This document shows positions 47,677 through 55,815 of a DNA stretch of 64,000 nt, piece after piece. Below the pieces are notes generated by a model. It was not told where the DNA came from. It searched no databases and was given only the letters and a program-made list of their open reading frames with translations. Source of the DNA: CAHJXF01 sp038225855 (GTDB lineage Bacteria; Pseudomonadota; Gammaproteobacteria; Burkholderiales; Burkholderiaceae_D); the NCBI GenBank assembly GCA_038225855.1, contig JBBRQU010000012.1, positions 1-64,000 of the forward strand, read 5' to 3'. The translations under genes were made by a program, and so were the position numbers. The number at the start of each line of letters is the position of its first letter. Position 1 is the first letter of the stretch.

Positions 47677-48287
47677 GGGCTGGCGCTCGCGGGCGCGACC
47701 CTTGCGCTGCGTGCGCGAGGAGACCACTCAATCGCGCCGGTGTGCAGATCGAAATGCCCGCGCGCGCGATCTTCGAAGAAGTGCTGCAGAGTCAGCGAGA
47801 CGGTTCGAAAGGCAAGCTCTTCCCATGGAATGCCGGCCTCGTCGAACAACTGCACTTCGAGGCTTTCTTCGCCGGGCTCGAAGGCGGTGTCGATCAGTTC
47901 GGCACGGTAAAACAGATGCACCTGATTGACGTGCACGACATCGAGCATCGTGAAGAGAGGCCCGAGCACGATGCGCGCGCCGGCTTCCTCGTCGGTTTCG
48001 CGCGTCGCGCCCGACTCGGTCGTCTCGCCGGTCTCGAGAAAGCCTGCGGGCAAGGTCCAGTAGTTGCGGCGCGGCTCGATCGCACGACGGCACAAGAGCA
48101 CGCGTTCGCTCCCGCGTTCGCCCCATACGGGTATCGTGCCGACCACCATGCGCGGATTGACATAATGGATCGCACCGCACGAGTCGCAACACGCACGCAG
48201 GCGGTTGTCGCCGGGCGGTATGCGCATCGTGATTGCATGGCCGCACGTGGAGCAGAAATGGGTCGCTGAATCGAGGGCCGCGGTCAT
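47673..48287 (-). CDS. NUDIX hydrolase with N-terminal zinc ribbon
   Basis: This 204-residue protein has two CxxC pairs near the N-terminus (CSTCG, CDSCG) forming a zinc ribbon, followed by a NUDIX domain with the complete box G-x5-E-x7-RE-x2-EE-x-G (GFLETGETTESGATRETDEEAGA, about 87-109). The architecture resembles NudC-like or ADP-ribose/NADH-type pyrophosphatases, but the substrate is not determined. ATG 48287 is preferred to TTG 48305. It is the first gene of the cluster with aat, bpt, pyrD and ald. Confidence 0.88.
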   Translation of the reverse strand: MTAALDSATHFCSTCGHAITMRIPPGDNRLRACCDSCGAIHYVNPRMVVGTIPVWGERGSERVLLCRRAIEPRRNYWTLPAGFLETGETTESGATRETDEEAGARIVLGPLFTMLDVVHVNQVHLFYRAELIDTAFEPGEESLEVQLFDEAGIPWEELAFRTVSLTLQHFFEDRARGHFDLHTGAIEWSPRARSARVAPASASP

Positions 48288-48348
48288 CGACAAACTATAG
48301 CGCAAGCGTTCGCATGCACCGACCGATCCAATCTCGGTGAATGCCGAT

Positions 48349-48377
48349 TTGTTGAAGGCCTTCTCATCGCGTACAAT
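48349..48377 (+). promoter_or_regulatory. Sigma-70 promoter of tRNA-fMet
   Basis: TTGTTG, a 17-bp spacer, then TACAAT, with the tRNA starting seven bases after the -10 box. Confidence 0.85.
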
Positions 48378-48383
48378 CCGACC

Positions 48384-48460
48384 CGCGGGGTGGAGCAGTC
48401 TGGCAGCTCGTCGGGCTCATAACCCGAAGGTCACAGGTTCAAATCCTGTCCCCGCAACCA
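48384..48460 (+). tRNA. Initiator tRNA-fMet (CAU)
   Basis: This is a 77-nt cloverleaf with an encoded CCA. It has the initiator hallmarks: C1 opposite A72 unpaired at the acceptor end and three G-C pairs in the anticodon stem (GGGCTCATAACCC). The T-loop is GGTTCAAATCC. The hopanoid locus begins 178 bp downstream; the interval contains no gene that I can see. Confidence 0.96.
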
Positions 48461-48638
48461 GATTCATTTCTGCCTTCGCGTCCTGCTCCGCGGCGAGGGA
48501 CAGCACCTCAAAAGCTCCCCGAGAGTTTCGCGTCAAGATGACCACTCCTCGGGTGCGGCGTCATCTCTCTTCTCGTCTATCCAGTCGCAGCGGCGGGCGC
48601 CGCGCCTTGACCCGGCGCTTGCGTGGCATTCGTTCAAT

Positions 48639-49640
48639 ATGACGGCTTCGATGCCTGTGCTCGTGACGGGCGCCAACGGCTTCATTGGTTCGGCCGTCGT
48701 CAGACAGGCACTCGCTCGGGGATACCGGGTACGCGCGATGGTTCGCAGCGGTGGCCCCGTTGCGAATTTGGCCGGGCTGGACCTCGAACTGGTTCGAGCC
48801 GATATCCGCGACGCCGACTCCGTCGCGCGCGCCGTTGCCGGGACTCGCTTCGTCTTTCACGTGGCCGCGGATTACCGCCTCTGGGCGGCGGATCCCGAGG
48901 AGATCGTTCGAACCAACGTGCTGGGCACGCGCACCGTGATGCAAGCGGCGCAACGTGCGGGTGTCGAGCGCATCGTCTACACGAGCAGCGTGGCGACGCT
49001 CGCGCTGCGGCCGGACGGGATTCCAGCGGACGAGACCATGCCTCTCGCTGCGGACGCCGCGATCGGCGCCTACAAGCGCAGCAAGGTGGCCGCCGAGCGC
49101 ATCGTCTTGACCATGGTCGCCGACGAGGCGTTGCCCGCAGTGATCGTCAACCCATCGACGCCCATCGGGCCGCGCGACGCGAGGCCGACTCCGACCGGCC
49201 GCATCATCGTCGAAGCCGCGTCCGGCCGCATGCCGGCCTTCCTGGACACGGGCCTGAATCTTGTCCACGTCGACGACGTTGCATCGGGCCATCTTGCGGC
49301 GCTGGAGCGAGGCCGGTTGGGCGAGCGCTACATCCTGGGCGGCCAGAACGTCGCACTCGCGGACATGCTGGCCGACATTGCGCACCTGATGCACCGTCGC
49401 CCCCCGAAGCTGCGGCTGCCTCGACGACTGTTGTATCCGCTGGCGATCGCGGCCGAATCGCTTGCCCGGCTCACCGGCCGCGAGCCGTTCATCACAGTCG
49501 ATGGATTGCACATGGCCAGGCATCACATGTTTTTCACCGCGGCGAAAGCCGAAGGGGAGTTGGGCTATCGCGCGCGCCCCTATGTCGAGGGCTTGCGCGA
49601 TGCGATCGAGTGGTTTCGTGCCGCGGGTTTTCTCCGATGA
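48639..49640 (+). CDS. hpnA: Hopanoid-associated sugar epimerase HpnA
   Basis: This 333-residue extended short-chain dehydrogenase has the NAD motif TGANGFIG (about 9-16) and the catalytic YKRSK (Tyr-x3-Lys, about 148-152), with the SSVATLA serine strand before it. HpnA proteins are NAD-dependent epimerase-like members of hopanoid loci, and their exact reaction is unsettled. Its position just before hpnB and shc supports the call. ATG 48639 gives the usual N-terminus, and the stop overlaps the hpnB ATG. Confidence 0.9.
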   Translation: MTASMPVLVTGANGFIGSAVVRQALARGYRVRAMVRSGGPVANLAGLDLELVRADIRDADSVARAVAGTRFVFHVAADYRLWAADPEEIVRTNVLGTRTVMQAAQRAGVERIVYTSSVATLALRPDGIPADETMPLAADAAIGAYKRSKVAAERIVLTMVADEALPAVIVNPSTPIGPRDARPTPTGRIIVEAASGRMPAFLDTGLNLVHVDDVASGHLAALERGRLGERYILGGQNVALADMLADIAHLMHRRPPKLRLPRRLLYPLAIAAESLARLTGREPFITVDGLHMARHHMFFTAAKAEGELGYRARPYVEGLRDAIEWFRAAGFLR

Positions 49641-50839
49641 TCGCACTCACGATCGCCACGCTGGCGTGCGCGGCATGGCTCTATCTCGCGTTCGCACGCG
49701 GAAACTTCTGGCGCGCGTTGGAGGACGATCGGGCGATGTACCAGGCGCTGCTCGAGCAGCAAATGGACGCGCGCGTGGGCGCGCGCGCCGCGAAGCCATG
49801 GCCGCGAGTCGTGGCGATCATCCCGGCGCGTAACGAGGCCGAGCTCGTCGCAACGACCGTCGGGTCGCTGCTGGCTCAGCGCTACCAGGGGGAACTTTCG
49901 ATCATCGTCGTCGACGATCACAGCGAAGACGGAACGGCGGCCGTCGCGACCCATGCGGCCGAGCACGCGGGTCTTGCAGAGCGGCTCACTGTGCTCGCTT
50001 CTCCGCCCTTGCCGGCGGATTGGACCGGCAAGTTGTGGGCGATCGCCCAAGGGGTCGCCCACGCCGAAAGCCTGGTCGAGCCGCCGGAGTTCGTGCTCCT
50101 CACCGACGCCGACATCCGTTACGAACCCGATGCGCTGGCCGCGCTGGTATTCTCTGCAGTCGAGAAACAGCTCGTGCTTTCGTCGTTGATGGTCAAGCTG
50201 CGGTGTGAAAGTTTTGTGGAACGACTGTCGATCCCGGCTTTCGTCTTTTTCTTCCAGATGCTCTACCCCTTCGCGTGGATCAATCAGACGAATCGTCGAA
50301 CCGCTGCCGCGGCGGGAGGTTGCATGTTGGTCCGGCGAAAGACGCTGCATGAGGTCGGAGGCATCGCCTCGATCCGCGGCGAACTCATCGATGACTGCGC
50401 GCTCGCCCGTCTCCTCAAGCCCCATGGCTCGATCAGCCTTGCGCTCAGTGAACATGTGCAAAGCCTTCGCGCATATCGATCGCTGCACGACATTCGAAAG
50501 ATGGTCGCGCGCTCCGCATATACGCAGCTTGGTTACTCGCCATGGCGACTCGTGACCGTTGTGCTCGCGATGCTGGTCATCTTCATCGCACCCGTTCCGC
50601 TGAGCTTTGTAGGTGAGGGAGGGACGCGAGCACTGGCGCTCGCAGCGTGGGGATTGATGACGATGCTGTTCGTGCCGATTCTCGAGCGCTATCGCGTGAC
50701 TCGGTGGTGCACGATCGCCTTGCCGGCGATCGCAACCGCATACCTCGCGTTCACGATCGAGTCCGCGATCGAACATTTCCGCGGTCGCGGAGGGATGTGG
50801 AAGGGTCGCGTCAACGGTTCCGTGGCGGACACGCGGTGA
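49637..50839 (+). CDS. hpnB: Hopanoid-associated glycosyltransferase HpnB
   Basis: This 400-residue family-2-type glycosyltransferase has an N-terminal membrane helix (1-20), a GT-A domain (about 55-285) with ARNEAELVATTVGSLL, IIVVDDHSEDGT and the DxD-like LTDADI, and three C-terminal helices (about 310-385). HpnB is the putative glycosyltransferase of hopanoid operons and would add a sugar to a hopanoid side chain. ATG 49637 overlaps the hpnA stop (ATGA), and its own stop overlaps the shc start (TGATG). Confidence 0.9.
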   Translation: MIALTIATLACAAWLYLAFARGNFWRALEDDRAMYQALLEQQMDARVGARAAKPWPRVVAIIPARNEAELVATTVGSLLAQRYQGELSIIVVDDHSEDGTAAVATHAAEHAGLAERLTVLASPPLPADWTGKLWAIAQGVAHAESLVEPPEFVLLTDADIRYEPDALAALVFSAVEKQLVLSSLMVKLRCESFVERLSIPAFVFFFQMLYPFAWINQTNRRTAAAAGGCMLVRRKTLHEVGGIASIRGELIDDCALARLLKPHGSISLALSEHVQSLRAYRSLHDIRKMVARSAYTQLGYSPWRLVTVVLAMLVIFIAPVPLSFVGEGGTRALALAAWGLMTMLFVPILERYRVTRWCTIALPAIATAYLAFTIESAIEHFRGRGGMWKGRVNGSVADTR

Positions 50840-52812
50840 TGGCTGCAGCGCTCAAGGCGAACGACGCCGTCGAGGACGCACCGCAGGCCGACATCGATCG
50901 GTGCATCACGCGCGCCACCGATGCCTTGCTCGCGCTGCAGCGTTCCGACGGCCACTGGGTATTCGAGCTCGAAGCCGACGCGACGATCCCCGCCGAATAC
51001 GTTCTCCTCACGCACTACCTCGGAGAGCCCGAGCCGACCATGGAACGCAGGATCGCCGCCTATCTGCGGCGAGTCCGTCTTCCGGGAGGCGGTTGGCCGC
51101 TGCACCACGCAGGCGTATTCAACATCAGTGCGAGCGTCAAGGCCTACTTCGCGCTCAAGGCCATCGGCGACTCTCCGAGCGCGCCGCACATGCGCGAGGC
51201 GCGCGAGGCGATCCTCGCCCATGGCGGCGCGGAGTCCGCGAACGTGTTCACACGGATCTTGCTCGCGCTCTTCGGCGCCCTGTCGTGGTCGGCGGTACCC
51301 GTGACCCCCGTGGAAATCATGCTCCTTCCGCGCCGGTTCCCGATCAGCCTGTCGCGCATCTCGTATTGGGGACGAACGGTGCTGGTTCCCCTGTTGGTCC
51401 TGCAGGCGTTGAAGCCGTTGGCGCGCAACCCACGAGGAGTCCGGATCGACGAGCTCTTTCTGAGTGAACCGCAAGACGTCGGGCGGCCGAGCCGCGCTCC
51501 GCATCAGTCGCAACTCTGGTTCGGCTTGTTCGCGACGATCGACGCCGTGCTGCGCATCGCCGAGCCGGCCTTCCCGTCGGTGATTCGCCGCCGCGCGATC
51601 GACAGGGCGGTCGCCTTCGTGCGCGAGCGCCTGAACGGCGATTCGGGCCTGGGTGCGATCTTTCCGGCGATGGCGAACACCGTGATGATGTTCGACGCCC
51701 TGGGTTATGCGCGCGATCATCCCGATTTCGTCACCGCTCGCAAGGCAATCGATCGGTTGCTCGTGGTGGAAGCGGAGGAGGCGTACTGCCAGCCCTGCGT
51801 ATCGCCGGTATGGGATACGGCATTGGTGTGCCATGCATTGATGGAGACGGGCGACCGGGCCGCCTTCGAAAGCGCGGAGCAGGGTTTGCGCTGGCTGAAG
51901 TTGCGTCAGGTGCTCGACGTGCAGGGGGACTGGGCGTTGGCGCGGCCGCGCGTGCGACCCGGCGGCTGGGCCTTCCAATACGACAATCCGCATTACCCGG
52001 ATCTCGACGATACCGCAGCGGTCGTGCTTGCCATGCACAGGCTCGCGCATCTGCAAGGCGATGCGACCGACGCCTTCGACGAGGCGATCGCGCGCGGCAG
52101 CGAATGGGTACTCGGACTGCAAAGCCGCAACGGCGGATGGGGCGCCTTCGACGCCGACAACACGCGCGAGTATCTGAACAATATTCCGTTCGCCGATCAC
52201 GGCGCGCTGCTGGACCCGCCCACCGCGGACGTGACCGCACGTTGCGTCGGCATGCTCGCGCAGCTCGCTCGACCGGGCGACAAGGAAGTGCTTGAGCGTG
52301 GTTTGCAATTCCTGCGCAATCAGCAACGCGAAGACGGCAGTTGGTATGGGCGTTGGGGAATGAATTACATCTATGGCACCTGGTCGGTGCTATGCGCCTT
52401 GCATGCCGCCGGGGTCGGTCCCGAGGCGCGGGAGACCAGTCGCGCAACACGCTGGCTGCTGTCGATTCAGAACAGCGATGGCGGCTGGGGGGAGGAGGGC
52501 AGCAGTTACGAGTTGGATGCAAACAGCCACAAGCCCGCGCCCAGCACGGCTTCACAAACCGCTTGGGCCATCCTCGGGCTGATGGCCGCCGGTGAGGTCG
52601 GCAGTCCCGAGGTCGAGCGCGGCATCGCGTATCTGATCGGCACGCAGCAGCCCGATGGCTTCTGGACGGAGTTCCATTTCACGGCGACCGGCTTTCCGCG
52701 CGTCTTCTATTTACGCTACCACGGATACCCCAAATTCTTTCCCCTCTGGGCGCTGTCGCGTTACCGCAAGCTCAGGCAGCTTCCGCGCGTCGACCTGCGC
52801 TTCGGGTTGTAA
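50839..52812 (+). CDS. shc: Squalene-hopene cyclase
   Basis: This 657-residue monotopic membrane cyclase turns squalene into hopene and diplopterol. The acid motif DLDD (DxDDTA type) is at 388-391, supplying the proton. Several QW repeats are visible (for example LQSRNGGWGAFD, IQNSDGGWGEEG, QQPDGFWTEFHF). Length and motif order match the bacterial enzyme throughout. The squalene-producing genes (hpnC, D, E) are not in the window. It is translationally coupled to hpnB. Confidence 0.97.
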   Translation: MAAALKANDAVEDAPQADIDRCITRATDALLALQRSDGHWVFELEADATIPAEYVLLTHYLGEPEPTMERRIAAYLRRVRLPGGGWPLHHAGVFNISASVKAYFALKAIGDSPSAPHMREAREAILAHGGAESANVFTRILLALFGALSWSAVPVTPVEIMLLPRRFPISLSRISYWGRTVLVPLLVLQALKPLARNPRGVRIDELFLSEPQDVGRPSRAPHQSQLWFGLFATIDAVLRIAEPAFPSVIRRRAIDRAVAFVRERLNGDSGLGAIFPAMANTVMMFDALGYARDHPDFVTARKAIDRLLVVEAEEAYCQPCVSPVWDTALVCHALMETGDRAAFESAEQGLRWLKLRQVLDVQGDWALARPRVRPGGWAFQYDNPHYPDLDDTAAVVLAMHRLAHLQGDATDAFDEAIARGSEWVLGLQSRNGGWGAFDADNTREYLNNIPFADHGALLDPPTADVTARCVGMLAQLARPGDKEVLERGLQFLRNQQREDGSWYGRWGMNYIYGTWSVLCALHAAGVGPEARETSRATRWLLSIQNSDGGWGEEGSSYELDANSHKPAPSTASQTAWAILGLMAAGEVGSPEVERGIAYLIGTQQPDGFWTEFHFTATGFPRVFYLRYHGYPKFFPLWALSRYRKLRQLPRVDLRFGL

Positions 52813-52868
52813 GTCGGGCCGTGAGTTTGGCTGCAAATCGGACTGCAAATCGGGCTGCAAGTCGGTCG
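52809..52868. repeat. 12-bp tandem repeat across the shc-hpnG junction
   Basis: Five 12-bp units (GTAAGTCGGGCC, GTGAGTTTGGCT, GCAAATCGGACT, GCAAATCGGGCT, GCAAGTCGGTCG) begin at the shc stop codon. The second unit supplies the GTG start of hpnG. Confidence 0.87.
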
Positions 52869-53570
52869 GACCAAGCATCTTGCACGGTGCTTGCGATCTG
52901 CGGTCTCGGCGTCGAGGCTCGCCTGGCGGCCGGACCTGGAGTGCGCACATTGGCCGGCGGCGGCAGTTCGCTCGCGCTCGCAAACGCCATCGAGCGCGAA
53001 CTCGCTGCGGGCGCCGCGGCGATCATCAGCTTCGGCATCGCCGGCGCGTTGGTGTCGCAGTTGGCTCCCGGCGCGTTGATCGTGGCCAGCACGATCGTCG
53101 GCTCTGCTGAAAATTTTCCTGTCGATGCCCAGTGGACAAGCGCGCTATTGCGTCGTCTCCCTGCTGCGATCGAAGCCCCGCTCGCCGGTCGCGACACCCT
53201 CGTCGGCGACCCTGACAGCAAGGCGCGTCTTCACACGGAGACCGGTGCGAGCGCGGTGGACATGGAATCGCACATTGCCGCACGTGCCGCGGCGGAGCAC
53301 GGACTACCCTTCGTCGCGCTGCGCGCAATTGCCGATCCACTTGCTCGGACACTTCCGCCCGCGGCGTTGATCGCCATGCGCGCCGATGGTGGCATCGACC
53401 TTCATGCGGTGCTGCGATCGGTGGCGCACAGCCCGCGCCAATTGCCGCAGCTTTTACGCATTGCCCTCGATGCGCAAAGAGCGCTAGGCACCCTCGCTCG
53501 CGGGCGCCGACTGCTGGGCAATCGGCTTGGCTACGCGGATCTCGATGAGCTTGTTCTGCACGTGATCTGA
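52821..53570 (+). CDS. hpnG: Hopanoid nucleosidase HpnG
   Basis: This 249-residue purine-nucleoside-phosphorylase-fold enzyme removes adenine from adenosylhopane on the route to bacteriohopanetetrol. The family features are TLAGGGSSLALANAIEREL (phosphate loop region), ISFGIAGALVSQL and the late SAVDMESHIAARAAAEHGLPFVALRAIADP, the nucleobase site. The first 18 residues come from the tandem repeat and are not conserved, so the GTG start is provisional. Its 3' end runs 87 bp into the convergent hpnH. Confidence 0.88.
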   Translation: MSLAANRTANRAASRSDQASCTVLAICGLGVEARLAAGPGVRTLAGGGSSLALANAIERELAAGAAAIISFGIAGALVSQLAPGALIVASTIVGSAENFPVDAQWTSALLRRLPAAIEAPLAGRDTLVGDPDSKARLHTETGASAVDMESHIAARAAAEHGLPFVALRAIADPLARTLPPAALIAMRADGGIDLHAVLRSVAHSPRQLPQLLRIALDAQRALGTLARGRRLLGNRLGYADLDELVLHVI

Positions 53571-54641
53571 AAACACGTACTTGGCAGGCCGCACATGCGC
53601 GAAGGAAATCTCCTCGGCCATCGCGCCTTCGGTGCGCACACCGCGCATCGATACGCCCAGTGCTCGCAGGGGATGGCGTACCGCGTCCTGAACTGCGGTG
53701 GCTTCGTAGCCGCTATGAACCATGCAGTCCGCGCACTTCGCGTAATTGCCGGTCCCGTAGGAATCCCAGTCGGTCTCTTCCATCAATTGGCCGAAGGTCT
53801 TTGCGTAGCCCTCGCCGAGCAGGTAGCACGGGCGTTGCCAGCCGAATACGGTGCGGGTCGGGTTGCCCCACGGTGTGCAGCGATAGTCCCGATTGCCGGC
53901 CAGGAAATCAAGGAAGAGTCCCGATTGGCTGAATGACCATGCGCGCCCGTTACGGCCACGACGGAAGATGTCGCGGAACAATTGCTTGGTGCGCGCGCGG
54001 TTGAGAAAGTGCAGTTGGTCGGGCGCGCGCTCGTAGGCGTACCCCGGCGAGACCGTGATCCCGTCGATGCCTATCGCCGTCACATCGTCGAAGAATTTCG
54101 CGACACGCTCGGGCTCTGCATCGTTGAAGAGCGTGCAGTTGATGTTGACGCGAAAGCCCGCCGCTTTCGCTTTGCGGATCGCCTGCACAGCGCGCTCGTA
54201 CACCCCTTCCTGGCACACCGAGTGGTCGTGCATACCCTGGTCGCCGTCGAGGTGGATCGACCATATGAAAAAAGGACTGGGCTTGAACAGATGCAGGCGC
54301 TTTTCGAGCAGCAGGGCATTGGTGCATAGATAGACGAACTTGCGGCGGGCCACGATGCCTTCGACGAGGCGATCGATCTCCTTGTGGAGCAGCGGCTCGC
54401 CTCCCGCGATGGAGACCACCGGCGCGCCGCATTCGTCGACCGCCGCAAGGCAATCGGCGAGCGGCAAGCGCTGGTCGAGGATCTCTTCGGGATAGTCGAT
54501 CTTGCCGCAGCCCGCGCACGCGAGGTTGCAACGAAACAGAGGCTCCAGCATGAGCACCAGCGGATAGCGCTTCCTCTTCGCCACTTGCTGACGAACCACA
54601 TAGGCGCCGACGTACGCTTTCTGGATCAGGGGGATTGCCAT
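53484..54641 (-). CDS. hpnH: Adenosylhopane synthase HpnH (radical SAM)
   Basis: This 385-residue radical SAM enzyme joins 5'-deoxyadenosine to diploptene. The cluster motif is C38-x3-C42-x2-C45 (EPLFRCNLACAGCGKID), and SIAGGEPLLHKEID is the following GGE motif. A C-terminal cysteine-rich stretch (KCADCMVHSGYE) resembles an auxiliary site. ATG 54641 is four bases from the end of ispH, so the two form an operon. It is on the strand opposite shc and hpnG and overlaps hpnG tail-to-tail. Confidence 0.95.
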   Translation of the reverse strand: MAIPLIQKAYVGAYVVRQQVAKRKRYPLVLMLEPLFRCNLACAGCGKIDYPEEILDQRLPLADCLAAVDECGAPVVSIAGGEPLLHKEIDRLVEGIVARRKFVYLCTNALLLEKRLHLFKPSPFFIWSIHLDGDQGMHDHSVCQEGVYERAVQAIRKAKAAGFRVNINCTLFNDAEPERVAKFFDDVTAIGIDGITVSPGYAYERAPDQLHFLNRARTKQLFRDIFRRGRNGRAWSFSQSGLFLDFLAGNRDYRCTPWGNPTRTVFGWQRPCYLLGEGYAKTFGQLMEETDWDSYGTGNYAKCADCMVHSGYEATAVQDAVRHPLRALGVSMRGVRTEGAMAEEISFAHVRPAKYVFSDHVQNKLIEIRVAKPIAQQSAPASEGA

Positions 54642-54645
54642 GGTT

Positions 54646-55608
54646 TCAAACCGTCTCGTGCGATGAGTATGATGGCGCAGCGCCATCGGCAATGAGTTGC
54701 GCCGGCAGACGGAACTCCACTTTTTCCTGGATACCCGGCAACGTCGATACCTCGACCGGCCCGAGGCGCCGCAGCGCGGCGATCACATCCTGGACCTGTG
54801 CTTCCGGCGCCGATGCGCCGGCGGTGATCCCCACCGCGTGGGCGCCCTGAAGCCAAGCCGGGTTCAGCTCGGTGCCATCGGCAAGCAAGTAACTGGGAAC
54901 GCCGGCTTCGATACCGATCTCGGTCAAGCGGTTCGAGTTGGAACTGTTCCTTGCGCCGACCACGAGGATCACGTCGACACGTTCGGCAAGCTCCCGCACA
55001 GCGGCCTGGCGATTCTGGGTGGCGTAACAAATGCCGTTGGTTTCGGGCCCGGCAAGATTTGCGAATCGCTTTTTGAGGGCCTCGATCGTCGCGCGAGTAT
55101 CTTCGACGCTCAAGGTCGTCTGGGTCACGTAGGCGACAGGCGTGTCCGCGGCGATGACGAGATTCTCGACATCCGCCGCCGTCTCGACAAGAAAAACGGT
55201 TTCGGAAACCTGGCCCATCGTCCCTTCGACTTCCGCGTGCCCGGCATGGCCGATCAGCACCAACGTGCGCCCCTCGGCAACAAAACGCCTGGCCTGACGA
55301 TGGACTTTGGTGACCAAGGGACAGGTTGCGTCGAGAACCGGCAAGCCTTGCTTTCCAGCCTGTTCCTCGATGGCTTTCGAGACGCCGTGGGCGCTGAAAA
55401 TGGTTATCGCTCCCGTCGGGATCCGGGCGATGTCCTCGACGAAGCGGGCTCCCTTGTCCTGCAGCGATTGGACGACGTGCCGATTGTGGACGATCTCGTG
55501 ACGGACGTAGATGGGTGCTCCAAACTTCTCCACGGCGCGCTCGACAATCTCGATTGCACGGACAACTCCAGCGCAAAAACCGCGGGGTTCCGCAAGGAGC
55601 ACCTGCAT
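54646..55608 (-). CDS. ispH: 4-hydroxy-3-methylbut-2-enyl diphosphate reductase
   Basis: This 320-residue iron-sulfur enzyme makes IPP and DMAPP in the last step of the MEP pathway. The three cluster cysteines are C12 (RGFCAGV), C96 (DATCPLV) and C194 (NGICYATQNRQ). The proton-relay His/Glu residues fit the family. Its place beside hpnH links isoprenoid supply with hopanoid formation. The start at 55608 is preferred to the longer open frame. The promoter is at 55644-55672. Confidence 0.97.
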   Translation of the reverse strand: MQVLLAEPRGFCAGVVRAIEIVERAVEKFGAPIYVRHEIVHNRHVVQSLQDKGARFVEDIARIPTGAITIFSAHGVSKAIEEQAGKQGLPVLDATCPLVTKVHRQARRFVAEGRTLVLIGHAGHAEVEGTMGQVSETVFLVETAADVENLVIAADTPVAYVTQTTLSVEDTRATIEALKKRFANLAGPETNGICYATQNRQAAVRELAERVDVILVVGARNSSNSNRLTEIGIEAGVPSYLLADGTELNPAWLQGAHAVGITAGASAPEAQVQDVIAALRRLGPVEVSTLPGIQEKVEFRLPAQLIADGAAPSYSSHETV

Positions 55609-55643
55609 ATTCGCCTCATCTGTCTCACATGGGATCGAACCCG

Positions 55644-55672
55644 AGCATAACCTCAGCGGGCCCCGGCAACAA
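55644..55672 (-). promoter_or_regulatory. Sigma-70 promoter of ispH-hpnH
   Basis: On the minus strand TTGTTG, a 17-bp spacer, then TATGCT, about 36 bp upstream of the ispH start. Confidence 0.75.
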
Positions 55673-55815
55673 ACGCAAGATGCGCGCGAGACGTTGGCGC
55701 AAGCAGACAGCCTCTCCACTATCATCCACGCTCGTATTCATCGATCGCCGCCTCGCTCTGGCGCGCGCCGTCATTTGTGGCTTGCCTTTCGTGAACGGGA
55801 TGCTGCGACCTGGAT

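Noticed and set aside
48623..49636. HpnB as a 738-residue protein with a long N-terminal part
   Set aside because: The upstream part is an alternative frame of hpnA with basic nonsense composition; the ATG at 49637 with ATGA overlap gives the family length.
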